A stretch of 64,000 bases of DNA from Hyparrhenia diplandra (Eukaryota; Streptophyta; Magnoliopsida; Poales; Poaceae): positions 868,001 through 932,000 of the forward strand of contig JADLZK010009224.1 of assembly GCA_015847255.1 (NCBI GenBank), in the 5' to 3' direction. How positions within the stretch are numbered: the stretch's first letter is position 1; the number at the start of each line of letters is the position of its first letter. The position numbers were made by a program, and so were the translations under genes. Shown piece after piece: positions 32,945 to 44,483 of this stretch. The notes below the pieces were generated by a model that saw nothing but the letters and a program-made list of their open reading frames with translations, had not been told where the DNA came from and searched no databases.

Positions 32945-35390
32945 AAATGTAAGCATCTAATTATTTTATCTTATAGCTCTAAGGCTAGCACTCAAAGGTT
33001 GGCTGTACAAGTTATTCACTAACTATTATCTAATTCAAATTTTTTCTATAATTTTTTAAAGTCTTGGGGAAGGCGTTGCCCATCTGAACTTTTTTTATAT
33101 ATATGGGCCCAAATAGCGTGATAGAAAGTTCTACAACACACATTTATATAACATGGCATATCCATTGATAAGAAATCAACAACTATACCTCAACACAAGG
33201 GCAACAGTATGACCATAGATACATCAATGAGGGAACAACAACAAGGCATATGAGCTCTTCAACGATGCCTCCAAGGAGGTGAATGACGCGTTGCAACGTA
33301 ATCATCGTCGACCAAGCAAAGCCCGGCAAGGATTTTGCACGAGGCTTATGCCGAGGTGTTCAGCGGGTCGATCACAGAGATGACAACTAGAAGTTTTTCG
33401 ATGACGCCTTCAAGAAGGACATTTTCATCACTAGGCCGGACTAATCTGAGCTGAGCTTTTCGCCACAGTTTGCTAGTGCTTGTGTTGACCCACCAGAGAT
33501 AGAGTTAGGCATGCGGCACCAAGCGTTGATGCTTGGATGGGAGGTCGGTTTGCCGGCCATCGCCACGCTGCACGAAGTCGTTCCAGGACTTGCCCTTGAC
33601 ACATCAGGGGGAGCAACGCACCTTCATTGTCCCATACATGGGCTTTCCGGCCCCTGCCACGTGATGGGAAGCCGATCACAGACCCCCACCACAGTAGGAG
33701 GCTTACACCGGAAAGCGATTGTCGGCTGCTAACACACCGCAGGAAGCCATTCCGGACTCACCCGTGACGAGTGGGACACGCACACCGGCGTTCATCTCTG
33801 ACGGAGGCTTTCTAGCAGCCGCACACCGTGCAGAACCATTCGGACTCACTCACGGCGGTGGGAGGTGTGCACCAGCGATTGGCAGCCACTTGTCACCGCG
33901 ATGCAAAGCCTTTTGGACTCACCCACAATAGTGCAAAGGCGTGCGTCGGTACCACGCGCCCAGCCCCATTGCTAGCAAGCCCGCTGACCAAACTACGGCG
34001 CACCAGCGCGCTCTGCTGGGACCCTACAAAAGAAGGTGAAGAAGATAGAGGCATGCTCCCTCGCCCATGGCTAAACAACACCCCGATGTACCACACCATT
34101 TCGCCCATCACCTTTACGCGCCGTTGAGCTCAAGCGTTGTTAGCTAACGACCACCATCCCCGACATCGGTGGCGGGCACTGGCCGGCGCCGGATCTGACC
34201 GCAAGGCGGTGGACCCAGCCTACAGAGCCTACGCCAAGCCTCGGCCAATGCCATCGGCGCCATCACCAACCAATGGGGGCTGATCTAGCCACTAGTGCCT
34301 CAGATCCTATCACCCGGGCTCTAGAGTCGCTCGAGCCGGCGCTGCCGTCGTCGTAACGGGCATAGAGGAAGGGGGGAAACAGAGGAGAGAGGAGCTCCGC
34401 CACCGCCACCTTGTGGGTGCCTGTGTCCCGCCGACGCCGCCACATGCCATCCAATGGAACCCCACGCGGCTCCAAAGATAGGCACACCCCACCGGCCGAC
34501 CGCTGCCCACGCCGCTGAAGCCACCGCGCAAGGAGCCTCGCCGCTACCATCCCCGAATGCCCCATGTCCCTATCGATGATCTGCTCCAGCGTCGGCATGG
34601 CTAGAGGAAAGGAGCTAGGAAGAAGGGTGCAGTGGCTAGGGTTTGGCCTGCTGCCCGTGTAGCCACGTGGGGGCGACGCGGGGGTGAGACCGGTTCTTTC
34701 GTGAGTGGTTAATCCAATTTGTTCTATAATTTAAAGATCCAAGCTATTACTTTTGAACATTCTAGAGATGTTTATATGTTTTAGTGAGGCACATTGTAGT
34801 CTACAAATACCATTTGCGCATGAGAATGTGGAGTCTGTTGAGCTATACTATTTTGGGGCTAGCAGAGACCGCACAAGTTCTGATCACGGGGCCACATGCT
34901 TCTAGACTGTTGTAAAAAAACATAAGGTAAATTGGCGAGCTAGGGTTTCATAGACGAGCTCTCCCCTATGTTCCTGAACTCCAGTGGGCTACAAATTGGC
35001 CGGCAGTGGGTAGGTAGCTATGACAAGCAGTGGGGATAGTCGATGGGCGGTTTATATGGGAGCCGGTGGTGGCGGGGAGGTCGGACCAGGTCGGGGCAGG
35101 GAGCTCCATCCATGGTGGCGGCGCTAGCGGTGGGAGGGGGAAGGGAAGAAGGTGGCGGCGGGCGAGCTAGGGTTTTGTCAGAGCTCCACAACCAGCTAGC
35201 TTTACTACTACAGAATTAAGTAGCAGCTCTAGATCATCCCTGCGGTGTAAGAGACGACACTTCGTAATAATATACAGTCGTCAGTTTTTAGCACACTGAA
35301 ATATGAGGTTGTGTAAAAAATATAGAACCAAACCAGAGAATCCAAATAATTAAAGTTCTAAAAAAATAAGTACAAGGGCATAACCGATTT
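32945..35390. mobile_element. GC-rich insertion in NLR-C intron 1, unclassified
   Basis: Comparison with intron 1 of NLR-B and NLR-D shows extra sequence between about 32945 and 35390. 33200-34700 and 34980-35190 are GC-rich. The minus strand from 34598 has ATG then PTLEQIIDRDMGHSGM, with no recognised domain. A similar phrase, CTATAATTT-AAAG, occurs at about 33048-33062 and 34719-34732, a possible degraded target duplication. No terminal motif allowed a class to be named; ends are approximate. Confidence 0.45.
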
Positions 35391-35522
35391 AACCAAACTG
35401 ATTTCACCAAATGAACCGAACGCCCAGCCGGGTTTAGTGTACATTAGAAATGCATAGAGTGCTTACGCTTTGCTAGTGAGAAGACCATTGAACATAGTGA
35501 ATGGAGAATGACATGGATATAC

Positions 35523-36389
35523 CTCTTGTCTTTGTAAGAACTTGTGCGTTCGCTTCGAAATCGTGTATATCCCATCCGGCCATGTTGACTTGCTTATATT
35601 TCTCATCAAGTTCTCCTAACATCTTCCTAAATGTCCTAGTCAGATTAGGATCGTCATCCCTACCAACAGAAATAAAGGCACAAGAATTGAATTGATTCTT
35701 AAGCATGTCATGCACTGTTTTGGCTAGAGTAGTTTTACCCAATCCTCCGACCCCAACAATACTCACAATCTTTAGGCTGCCCCGATCGGACACATGAGCA
35801 TCGAGTCATCTTTGGTCCCTATTGACAACATCCGGATTAGTTTGCCACTTGATTCCTCTATACCAACGAGATCCGACTCTTTCCTATACTGATTGATGAC
35901 ACGAGGGGGTCGATGCGGTTTTTTGCGGCAAGATCAGCACCGACGCCCCCAAACGTGTACTTGGCACGGAGCTCAGCCAGCTCGTTGGAGAGCTTCTTTA
36001 TGTCTTTGACCTTGTCAGAAATCTGGTGGCGATCCTTGACCTTCTTCACCATGGTGGTAGCCTTGCTAAGGATCTTCTTGAACACTATTTGGCGTCGTCG
36101 GCGGCGGCTGCCGAACTTCGCCGCTTGCCACACGCAGGATGAAGTCATCGACAACATCCTCCATGTCGTACGACAGCTCCCGGACCTGCCGTCCCCACAG
36201 TTTTTCCACCTCTGTGAGTTGCTCCAGTGGAACCTTAGCTGCGTCCATGAGGGCAGCGTTGATCATCACAATCTCCTTGGAGAGAGACTCGATGTCGGAC
36301 TTTAGGCCCTTACGCACAACGTACTCCGCCATGAGCAGCTCACCCGGCTTGGGGGCCAAGCCGGCCATGGCCCCCATGGCGAGCTCCAT
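35523..36389 (-). pseudogene. NLR-C exon 1: CC domain and P-loop, several frameshifts
   Basis: Segments in different frames align with NLR-A: MELAMGAMAGLAPKPGE to FILRVASGE, then FKKILSKATTMVKKVK to NELAELRAKY, then QYRKESDLVGIEESSGK, then LKIVSIVGVGGLGKTT. The P-loop is intact. The donor is AG|GTATATCC at 35522. Confidence 0.85.
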
Positions 36390-36911
36390 TGTTAAGCTAG
36401 ATCTCAGTCACACTCGCTCTCTGTTTTGCTTGCTTGCTTGCATTGCGGTAGATGCTCGGTTGGGTGCGTTAGCGGCAAATAGCAAAAATAGATGCTTTGT
36501 AGGGAGAGCAGTTTGATGCTCACTCTTAATTTGTTGGAGCAGCTTCAACGATGGGCGACTTCGCTAGCCAAGTCAGAGTGCTTATATCTTTTGAAGAGCT
36601 GGTGCCGACCGGAATGGAAGATGACGTTGAGTAGCACAACAGACCATTTGGGTTTAATACTAAGATTCGTGGATGGTGACTTTGTAAAGTGTTTGATAAG
36701 AAATGAACCATTGGGGGATGAGGTACTCACAACATAGATCTATATTCTTGATATATTAAGGCTAATCCAAAATGAATTATTATTATCAAGCGACTTCGTT
36801 CGTGTCTACCCGTTTTGATGGTAGTAGTACATGCTAGCTGGGTGCGAGGAACAAACGGGGAAGTAGATGCTAAAATGCGGGGAGAACGATTAGATGCTGA
36901 CCGCTCATTTG

Positions 36912-37246
36912 GGTCCTGTTTGGCACAGCTCATAACAGCATTATGAGCTGTTGTGAGCTGTTTTTTTTTTTATCAAACACCTCTTTTTCAAAACAGCTTT
37001 TCGCACATGAAGCTATTTTTTCTCCTCTCACAAAGGAATCGAATAGAAGAGAGCTGAAAAAAGTAGCTTATCCTAGCTCTCTTTTTCAGTTCTCTCTCAT
37101 ATCCATGCATGAAAGAAGTTGTTGGTGAAGCTATTTTGTCAAACATTTTTTTCAAATCAGCTCAGCTTAACCTAGAGAGTTTGCTCACGAAGTTGTTTTT
37201 CTAAAAAACAGTTTTACTAGAGAAGCTGAGCTATGTCAAAGCGAGC
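36912..37246. mobile_element. hAT-like MITE
   Basis: 335 bp with imperfect inverted ends (GGTCCTGTTTGGCACAGCTC at the left; complement of GAGCTATGTCAAAGCGAGC at the right). It is flanked by 8-bp direct repeats CTCATTTG (36904-36911) and CTTATTTG (37247-37254), the size expected of hAT elements. No coding. Confidence 0.72.
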
Positions 37247-37313
37247 CTTATTTGAAGCACATTCAAACGGTGGGTGAGTGGGTGACTTAGCAACTTCACT
37301 AGGTGAGCCAGAA

Positions 37314-37671
37314 ATGCTTATCTTTTGACGAGCAGGTTTGGACCCAAGGGAAGATGATGAGATGATGTTGAGTAGGACAATAGAGCAGTTGGGTTAGAGG
37401 TACCCTATGATATAGTAATAATGACAGTATCATCACCATGATACTCCCGTGTCCCATATTATTTTTGGGACGACTAGCCTAATGCCCTAGAGAATGCTAT
37501 CTTTTGACGAGCTAGTGCGGACCCAAGGGAAGATGATGACATGATGTTGAATAGGATAATAGAGCGGGTGGGTTAGAGGTACCCTATGATATAGTAATAA
37601 TGACAGTACATCACCATGATACACCCCTGTCCCATATTATTATTGGGACGACTAGCCTAAAGCCCTAATTC
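37314..37671. repeat. 179-bp tandem duplication in the NLR-C flank
   Basis: TCTTTTGACGAGC starts at 37321 and 37500. The copies share GACCCAAGGGAAGATGATG, GGTTAGAGGTACCCTATG and GGGACGACTAGCCTAA. Confidence 0.85.
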
Positions 37672-37782
37672 ATAGTCAATGGATGTAGTGCGTGAATTAG
37701 GCTGTCTATGGCAATCACTTGGGGGCGTCATGCACATACCTACTACGACTACATGCATGCCAAGAACATCTTGACTTTTTAA

Positions 37783-38038
37783 GAGCAAACTCCAGTGGAA
37801 GCCCCTACTTTGAGTATAAAATGTAACACTAGTAGGGCTCCTAACTAAACTTTTATTTTTAAGCCCTCCTAAAATTCACCCCCAAGCCCCCTGGCTACAA
37901 GAGCCTCCTATCCACATACTAAATAAAAATGGAAGTACATTTTATTCCACAAGTGTTGACTGCAAATTTGGGCTCTCAAATTTTACAAGCTAGAAGTATG
38001 TTTTTGTCTATTTTTAGGAGGGATGGTTGGAGTTTCTC
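37783..38038. mobile_element. Tourist-like (PIF/Harbinger) MITE
   Basis: 256 bp with inverted ends GAGCAAACTCCA and TGGAGTTTCTC and TAA on both sides (37780-37782, 38039-38041), the 3-bp target duplication typical of PIF/Harbinger elements. Confidence 0.75.
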
Positions 38039-38293
38039 TAATATCATATTTAAAATAATGTACAACTGTTAGGTTAAAATAATTTTATTGTATTAAAGTG
38101 TATCAACACATTGCACTCTCTTTTGTCTCACAAGAACGAGCGCACTACCAAAGAATTTAAAAATTGGAGGCACTGCAAAAGGCTAGGGCTTATCTATATC
38201 TATACCTACTAATAAAAGAGAAAATTTCTTTTTCACCTTTTTTTCTGCCTGCCTGCTGTCCTCCCTCTCCCTCTCCATGGGCGTAAAACTGTA

Positions 38294-41200
38294 TCTTACT
38301 ATTACTAATTGGAGGCTCCACATTAATTCTCACCAAATGTGCTGAAAAAAGATAAATCCTTAAAATTCTCACAATAATCGAAAAGATCTATCCATCGAAT
38401 TGATATGCCTAATCAACATTAACCATTGGATCCACTAAGTTTATTTTCCACATAATTACGCACCAATGCCATTATTATTTATAAAACTATATAGCCACAA
38501 AATAAAATAGTACGTGGCTGTGTATACTAAACACGTCTAGGGCTTCACGGTCCTTCCTGCTGCCGCCGGCGTGATTCCAAAAAGCATCGACGCCTCTCAG
38601 TCTCAGTTTCACCAGCAACAACTGAGGTGAAGAACCAACTAGACTATCCTGTCCCTGGGCGGCACCAACACAGGTACGTGTTCTTTAATTACCTGATTCT
38701 TCTTGCCGCCGGGTGTCTCAATTTCAGTGGTGACAATTCTGCCGAACTAATTCCATGGTTCATCCTGCATGCATTAGGCTGCTCCAACATGCTCTTACTG
38801 CCACTAGGCTATCCCAACAGAGGTAACCATACCTATCAATCTAACTTTCATCAGCAACAACTCCGGTTAACCTATTCCATGGTTCATCCTGTTGCCGGGC
38901 TACTACTACCTCCACAAAAAGGTAACCTCTGTTGTATCTACCTTAAATAAGAATCAAAGTTGGAAAAGTCTGGGCATTAGATTAGTTGTTTATTATTAAT
39001 ACAACATCATAGATTGTAAATTGAGATTCAACGTTCTTATTCAACATCACACATTATTGCACAGCCAGGGAACATCTTTGTACTTATGTGAATTGAGACT
39101 CAACGTTCTTATTTTAGTGTGTTTCTTTTCTTATTCTTAAATTGACATAATTCATATGTTAAATTGGTTTCATGTACGGTAGTCCATGCAAACCAACATG
39201 TAAATAAATTAAGGATAAAAACATGGAAAATTAATCCAAAAGTGCTAGATGGAAATGAACTAGGAAAAACGAAAGTACTAAACAGAAAAGTCAAGGTAAT
39301 TTTGATACAATAATTGCATCATCATTCCCTGGAATATTTATATCGGTTTACATAATTCCTTGATATTATAGGAAAAGGAGAGTCAAGAATTCCCTAAAAA
39401 GGATAGTCAAGAGAATTATAGGTAGAATATCCAAACAAACAGATCATCTACTTCTTACATGTCTAATCAATCAAACCTATATATTTCTTTAGGAGAAAAC
39501 ATGTTATACATAAAGATGGACCTGAATTAGCTCAATTTTTTTATGAGAAAGGCACCAGATTTCATTAAATTAAAACACCTTTTACAACTAAGACCTCAAC
39601 ATAAAATAAAATTACATGTCCCTATACTTCATCTTCCTCGTGTCCGGCGGCATAGACCCCCTCCAAGAAGCTCCATCGTGACCATGGAAGTAAACTAGAT
39701 TGATCCGGATCCGAGAACCATAGCCCCTACCAACAAAAGACTCCACGAGACATGGAGATCACCAAAGAGGTGCGTAAGCTAAGCCACTATGGGGAGTAAA
39801 GGGTGTCGAGAGCACATCGGCCATATCTTCCGAAGGTTGAAACCGAACATAATATTTGACACCGCTAGAATCACCACCAGCAACCGGAAGGGCAGATCCG
39901 TTGCCGCTAATACCATCACCGATGGTCAGAAAGATGACCCCATAGGAAAGAAAAAAATAGATCTAATCCCTCCTCGAGAAGGGCTATGCCAACATACCTC
40001 AATATCTCTAGGAAGAGCATGACAACATTGAAGATCACGACACATCCACAAGTGCTCCAAAGAAGAAACATAAAGCGAGATCAAAAACATTGACACAACC
40101 AACAAAATCCTAACCCAAATTTTTATGATGAAAAAGAAAAATAAAAAGGAAACAACTAAGAAAACAATAGATACGCTAAAAAGGATGAACCCCTGCTCCT
40201 CACCTTTGTTAGGATACCGTGAGGCGGGGAATAGGGACTAAGGGAGCGGTGGTGGTGGAGTCTCCCCTAGGAAGGAGAGTGGAGGGGGATAAAGCGGTCT
40301 AATGCAACCTGAATTAGCTCGATTGAAAATAGGGACAAAGCTAGGACAACAAAAGGGCAGGTGCTAATATGATATCGAAAAAAAAAAAGGGGAGGGGCAT
40401 ATTAGTATTTTATTGTTACTTAAACTGGTGAAATTTAGACAACTATCAAAAAAAGTATCAACTTGGGGGGCCATGGCCCACTGTGGCCCTCATGAAGTTT
40501 TGTCATTGATTGAAAAGGTAGCAGATTATGGATAGAAAAAAAAAATAGAAACATTTAAAGGTATTGGAATGATGTTCATATCAAACAAAATATTCTATTC
40601 AACCATGAAAGGTGGTCCTTCCAAAACATTCTGCAACACAACGGCAAAATGTTCTATAACACACCAATGAAAGAAAAGATAATGAGTAAATGTAGGTAAA
40701 GCAGAAAATTGGAAAATATGTCGCCCAAGTCCAAATAATGGACAAGTTTTAATTTGGAATGATTAATACTTTTATCCTTCAAAGTAAGACATCATATATT
40801 TATTCGATACTAGCAAATATGTAAGAATGCTACAAAGGGATAAAATGTGTAGCATATGCCAAATACTAATATAATGTATCATAATATTAATATTGCAATA
40901 GTGAATAATTTAAACCATAATTTAAACTTAATTTGGCTCCAAAATAATTGCATAAGACCTGGCCACATAATCATGTTGTTGTTTTGTAGTAATTATTATT
41001 TTTTCAATTAGTTTAGGTTATTAGAAGATCATAATATTTTTAAAAACTGTTAGACGAAATCGTGCCTCATGTTACACGCACAACACCCTCAAGAGAAAAA
41101 CATAATGCTTCCTTCTATGACAACACTAAATTAATGCTAATAACCAAACCACACAATATTATCTCCAGGGAGCCACTAGCAGGACAAGAAAAGCTAACCG

Positions 41201-42160
41201 AAATCAACAAAATATTAAAAAACACCCTTGGGGCCCTTATACCTGTACCAAACTAATAATCAATTTCCCTTCTCTAATAGTACTTCTATCTTATTTAAAT
41301 TAACGAGACAATCTAGCCAAGAAAGATTAGCATTGAAACCAGCCAAAAAATGTGAACACAATGTTGCTAAAGGTCAACAAGTAATCTACCATTGATCCAC
41401 TTTTCTTATAAATGTATTTTTTCCATTAAACACTTCTTCCTTAGTTTCAAATTATAAGCCAATTTTGATTTTTTTGGTTGATCCATTGAGTTATATATCT
41501 AGACATATTACATATTGTATCTAGATACATAACTATATATTGAATTATTGTCAATGTTCATATATAGCAAAACAAGCTACATCGGAGAGCATCATGGCAA
41601 CCTAAGCAGTCATCTACCTCAACAAGATGATACTGAAATAACTGATCTAGATAACATAATGATTTTCCCACCTCCTTTTCAAAGGGTACAATAAACTTAT
41701 CAATTAATTCCAAAGATGTTATGGGGATATGTCAAGGAGCTCAGAACAACAACATAATTGCGACAATGAAAGCGTTTGACAAAGCAAAAGATCGAAACAA
41801 ACAAACGACATGCCAAACATCAATGGTATGGACTTTTTATTAACTTCAAAAAATTCATCAAAAGAAGAAAGACGACTACAACTTATGAGAACATTTGAAC
41901 ATACACATCTCAATATCCAATACCCAATCATATTATCAGTTTTAAATTTGCAGCTAATTGGACACAAAACAAAGAAAGAAACAGAAAAAAAAAACAATTG
42001 TAGAATCACATGTTCTATGCCACAAGATTCCATTCACGCATGTCTCATTCTACGTTCAAACAAAATTTAATTTATAAAATAATTTTATTAAGTAAATATG
42101 AATGTCTATTTCCTATGTATCTCAAAGTTACCCATGCGGGAGCACGGGTTGATGGACTAG
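38294..42160 (+). mobile_element. inner Helitron, same family as 10972-15313
   Basis: The 5' end TCTTACTATTACTAATTGG follows A at 38293. The 3' hairpin region ACCCATGCGGGAGCACGGGT and TTGATGGACTAG end at 42160, followed by T. Both ends match the Helitron at 10972-15313. The interior is AT-rich and contains a retroposon (39538-40306). Small frames near 38630-38950 may be captured gene pieces but show no recognised domain. No replication protein. Confidence 0.85.
39538..40306 (-). mobile_element. LINE-like retroposon nested in the inner Helitron
   Basis: Bounded by ACCTGAATTAGCTCAATT (39520-39537) and ACCTGAATTAGCTCGATT (40307-40324), one mismatch in 18. The left end is poly-T then TTATGAGAAAGGC, so the poly-A tail lies at the left on the minus strand. 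769 bp, with no recognisable coding: probably a strongly 5'-truncated or non-autonomous element. Confidence 0.78.
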
Positions 42161-42986
42161 TGTGTCCAAATAAGAATCCAATTCCACCCTATCCTCAGCT
42201 TCACATCGCCGCGCATCCCGAAGTTTCACCGTGACTCCTTCCCGCGGCAGCACACTCCCGCATCCACATTCTACCTACGACAATCGGCAAGGAGGGCTCC
42301 ATGCTGCTCCAGCACGCCACCATCGAGACATGTACCGTACAAGACATGAGGATCACGCCTCTCCGTGAGGAAGAGGAAGAGAAAGAAATGATAGAATTTT
42401 AAATAGAAACTCTTTGCTGGGTTTAGATGTAAAAGTGCAAGACACAATAATTTTTAGATATAGGCTTGGTTAATTTATGAAAAGTTTTGTGTTCACTTTG
42501 CAAAAGTATTCTTTTATTTTTTTCTTTTATTGTATTTAAATAGCGGAAATATTGATTTTGATTAGTGAAATATGCAAAAAATGTAAGAGATGAGTTGTTT
42601 TATTTTGTTACTCTTACGGGTTGCAAATCACAAGATTTTCCAAGTTGAATTTGGCAAACTCTTGAAGTTAAAAGAGAAAAACTAGAGACAAAAGCAATAA
42701 TTGGTAAACTATTCCATGCTTAACCTGAACTTATCATCATGCTCATATGAGCTACAATAGCACACGTCCAAACGAAGTATAAAAAGTTCGGTTTTAAAAC
42801 ATGTTTGCAGTTTGCACATCCATTTACGTTTATTTTTCCATTCTGTTATTTTCAGGTACACAACATATTTAAGAAAATAATCAATAATTAGTAAAATTTA
42901 TCTTTTCCGTTAGAGAAAATGACAGAGGAAGAGAAAAAATATTTTTCACCGGTGCACCCGTAGCAACGCACGGGCATATTTCCTAG

Positions 42987-44480
42987 TAAAGATAAATAAA
43001 TGGAAATAAACCTGCAATCCTTGTTGGGTGGGCCTTAGTTAAACATACATAGAACCACTAGTGGTATCCAAGTTGCTCCACGGCTTGAGTACTTGGAATG
43101 GCGCGGAAGATATACACAGCGTATGTCGAATCATGATACAGAACCTGCAAGTGTCAATAAATAGAATATGAGCACTATGAATGAAAAATAATATATGCAT
43201 AACTACTTTTCTAAAGCTGGCAACAAAATAAGAAATTCTCTAGCTAATAGGTCTGATCAGCCAGCCCACCTAATTCGCACTCACAGACACAAGTCAGTCA
43301 TCCCATGGCTTCTGCTCAAAAAAAAAAAAACCCATGGCTCATGCTCTCCACGGCATGGCTCCAATCCCTGGTGGCATCGTTAACTCTCCCGATCATATTT
43401 TGCTGTGAACACCGTGCCTAGAGCTTCCACGTCACTGAGCTGCTCCTTGGAGAGGGAGTTGATTTCTGGCTTCATGCCCTTATATGCACGACATAGTACT
43501 CCTCAGTCACACTCAGTCTGTGTTTCTCTTGCTTGCTTGCCTGGTAGTAGAGATGCTCGCTGGGTGCATGGCAACAAGTGGCGTGATTACATTTACATCT
43601 TGTGCATCTTGCACATCTCGATTTTCTAGAATAATGGGAAGCTGTAAGTAAGGTGAAAAGGTAGGAGTCGAGTATATCATTGAAAAATATATGTCCCACG
43701 ACTGGTCCGAAGTGGGGCGAGGCGCTGTCGCCGTCAGTGACGGGGAGACTGCTACGACCGAACCGGGGCGCCACTGGTTTCGGAGTTTCCGGTATTGAAA
43801 CGCTCGGCAAGGCCCCACAGACTTGTTACTCCTCGTCCAGCTCCAGTCCTCATTGTCGATTTCAGTGTTTGGTAGCTGTCTCCCTCGAGTAGTCGAGTAT
43901 AGTAGTCCTAGCCACCAGCCATAGTAGCGCTGTCGTGAATCCACCATGATCCACGCCAACGTCAGACGGGGAGATGTACGTGTGCGCGGGGCAGGGAAAA
44001 CGTCAATAGGCGGTACGCTAGACTTATACAAATGTTCTCAATTTGGCATAATGTTGTGTTACAATCAGATATATTGGTGAAAATACCCAGTATTGTGTTA
44101 TAAGCAATAGGAGTTGGCACAAAAAACTCACTTCTGCTTAATTTGAGAATTCAGCATCCAGAGCATATACATCTAGAATGACCAATCACATTAAGAAACT
44201 AGTGTTCTGATGCTCTCATCCCACCACAACCCATCTCAAGAACAAAAGGGCAAAACATAGTTCACATACAAACCTTCTCATATCATCGGCTCGAAGGAAA
44301 TACATGATAAATGTACGCGTCTTCTCACCGAGACGTACGGGCCAGTCGCTGGAGGCTGCATACGGCAACGCCAGCAGCGAATCTGGCGTAGGGATGCCGC
44401 TTGGAGAGGCCACCAGTGGATTTGGTTGATGGAAGGGACAGCAAACACATTCCCTCGATACTGCAGGGGAGGACAACATC
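42987..44480. other. intergenic region with NLR-unit relics
   Basis: Contains a CC-domain relic (43426-43510) and flank sequence shared with 7560-7930. At 44205-44310 is a short match (AACATAGTTCACATACAAAC ... GAAGGAAATACATGA) to the PL-NLR spacer (17690-17750, 49910-49970). These are remains of a deleted duplication unit. No intact gene. Confidence 0.55.
43426..43510 (-). pseudogene. relic of the start of an NLR CC domain
   Basis: On the minus strand it aligns with the family stretch EYVVQKGLKPDIESLSKE: EYYVVH is readable, then a shifted frame gives the counterparts of KPEINSLSKEQLS. The leader sequence that follows the NLR start codon on the plus strand (TGTTTCTCTTGCTTGCTTGC) is also present at 43519-43540. 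Only about 90 bp of coding survives. Confidence 0.6.
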
Positions 44481-44483
44481 AAT

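Larger units (their letters stand above)
30285..36389 (-). pseudogene. NLR-C: four-exon CC-NBS-LRR gene with frameshifts and an enlarged intron 1
   Basis: Exons: 36389-35523, 32857-30848, 30721-30446, 30347-30285. The ATG at 36389 opens MELAMGAMAGLAPKPGELLM, with LSYDMEDVVDDFILRV at about residues 75-90. The CC frame then shifts near 36110 and again near 35910 (extra C in the ATCGACCCCCTCG stretch), near 35800, and just before the exon 1 donor. Exon 2 has one base missing directly after kinase-2 (VVDDIWD), then stays open for 661 codons. Exons 3 and 4 are intact: SSSDDRESEETE is followed by LDDDHDDSPDNLLCKLQLGD and TGA. Intron 1 is 2665 bp against 385-393 bp in the other copies because of an inserted GC-rich block. 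As read, no full-length protein is made. Confidence 0.87.
36390..38192. other. NLR-C 5' flank
   Basis: 36541-36780 is related to the 5' flanks of NLR-A and NLR-D. A hAT-like MITE, a 179-bp tandem duplication and a Tourist-like MITE follow and are listed separately. No gene is evident. Confidence 0.6.
38193..42986 (+). mobile_element. outer Helitron interrupted by a second Helitron
   Basis: The 5' end TCTATATCTATACCTACTAA follows A at 38192. The 3' end has hairpin CCCGT-AGCAACGC-ACGGG and then CATATTTCCTAG ending at 42986, followed by T. Its own sequence is 38193-38293 plus 42161-42986 (927 bp); the rest is the inner Helitron. No Rep/helicase coding; non-autonomous. Different end sequences from the inner element show two families. 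Confidence 0.78.
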
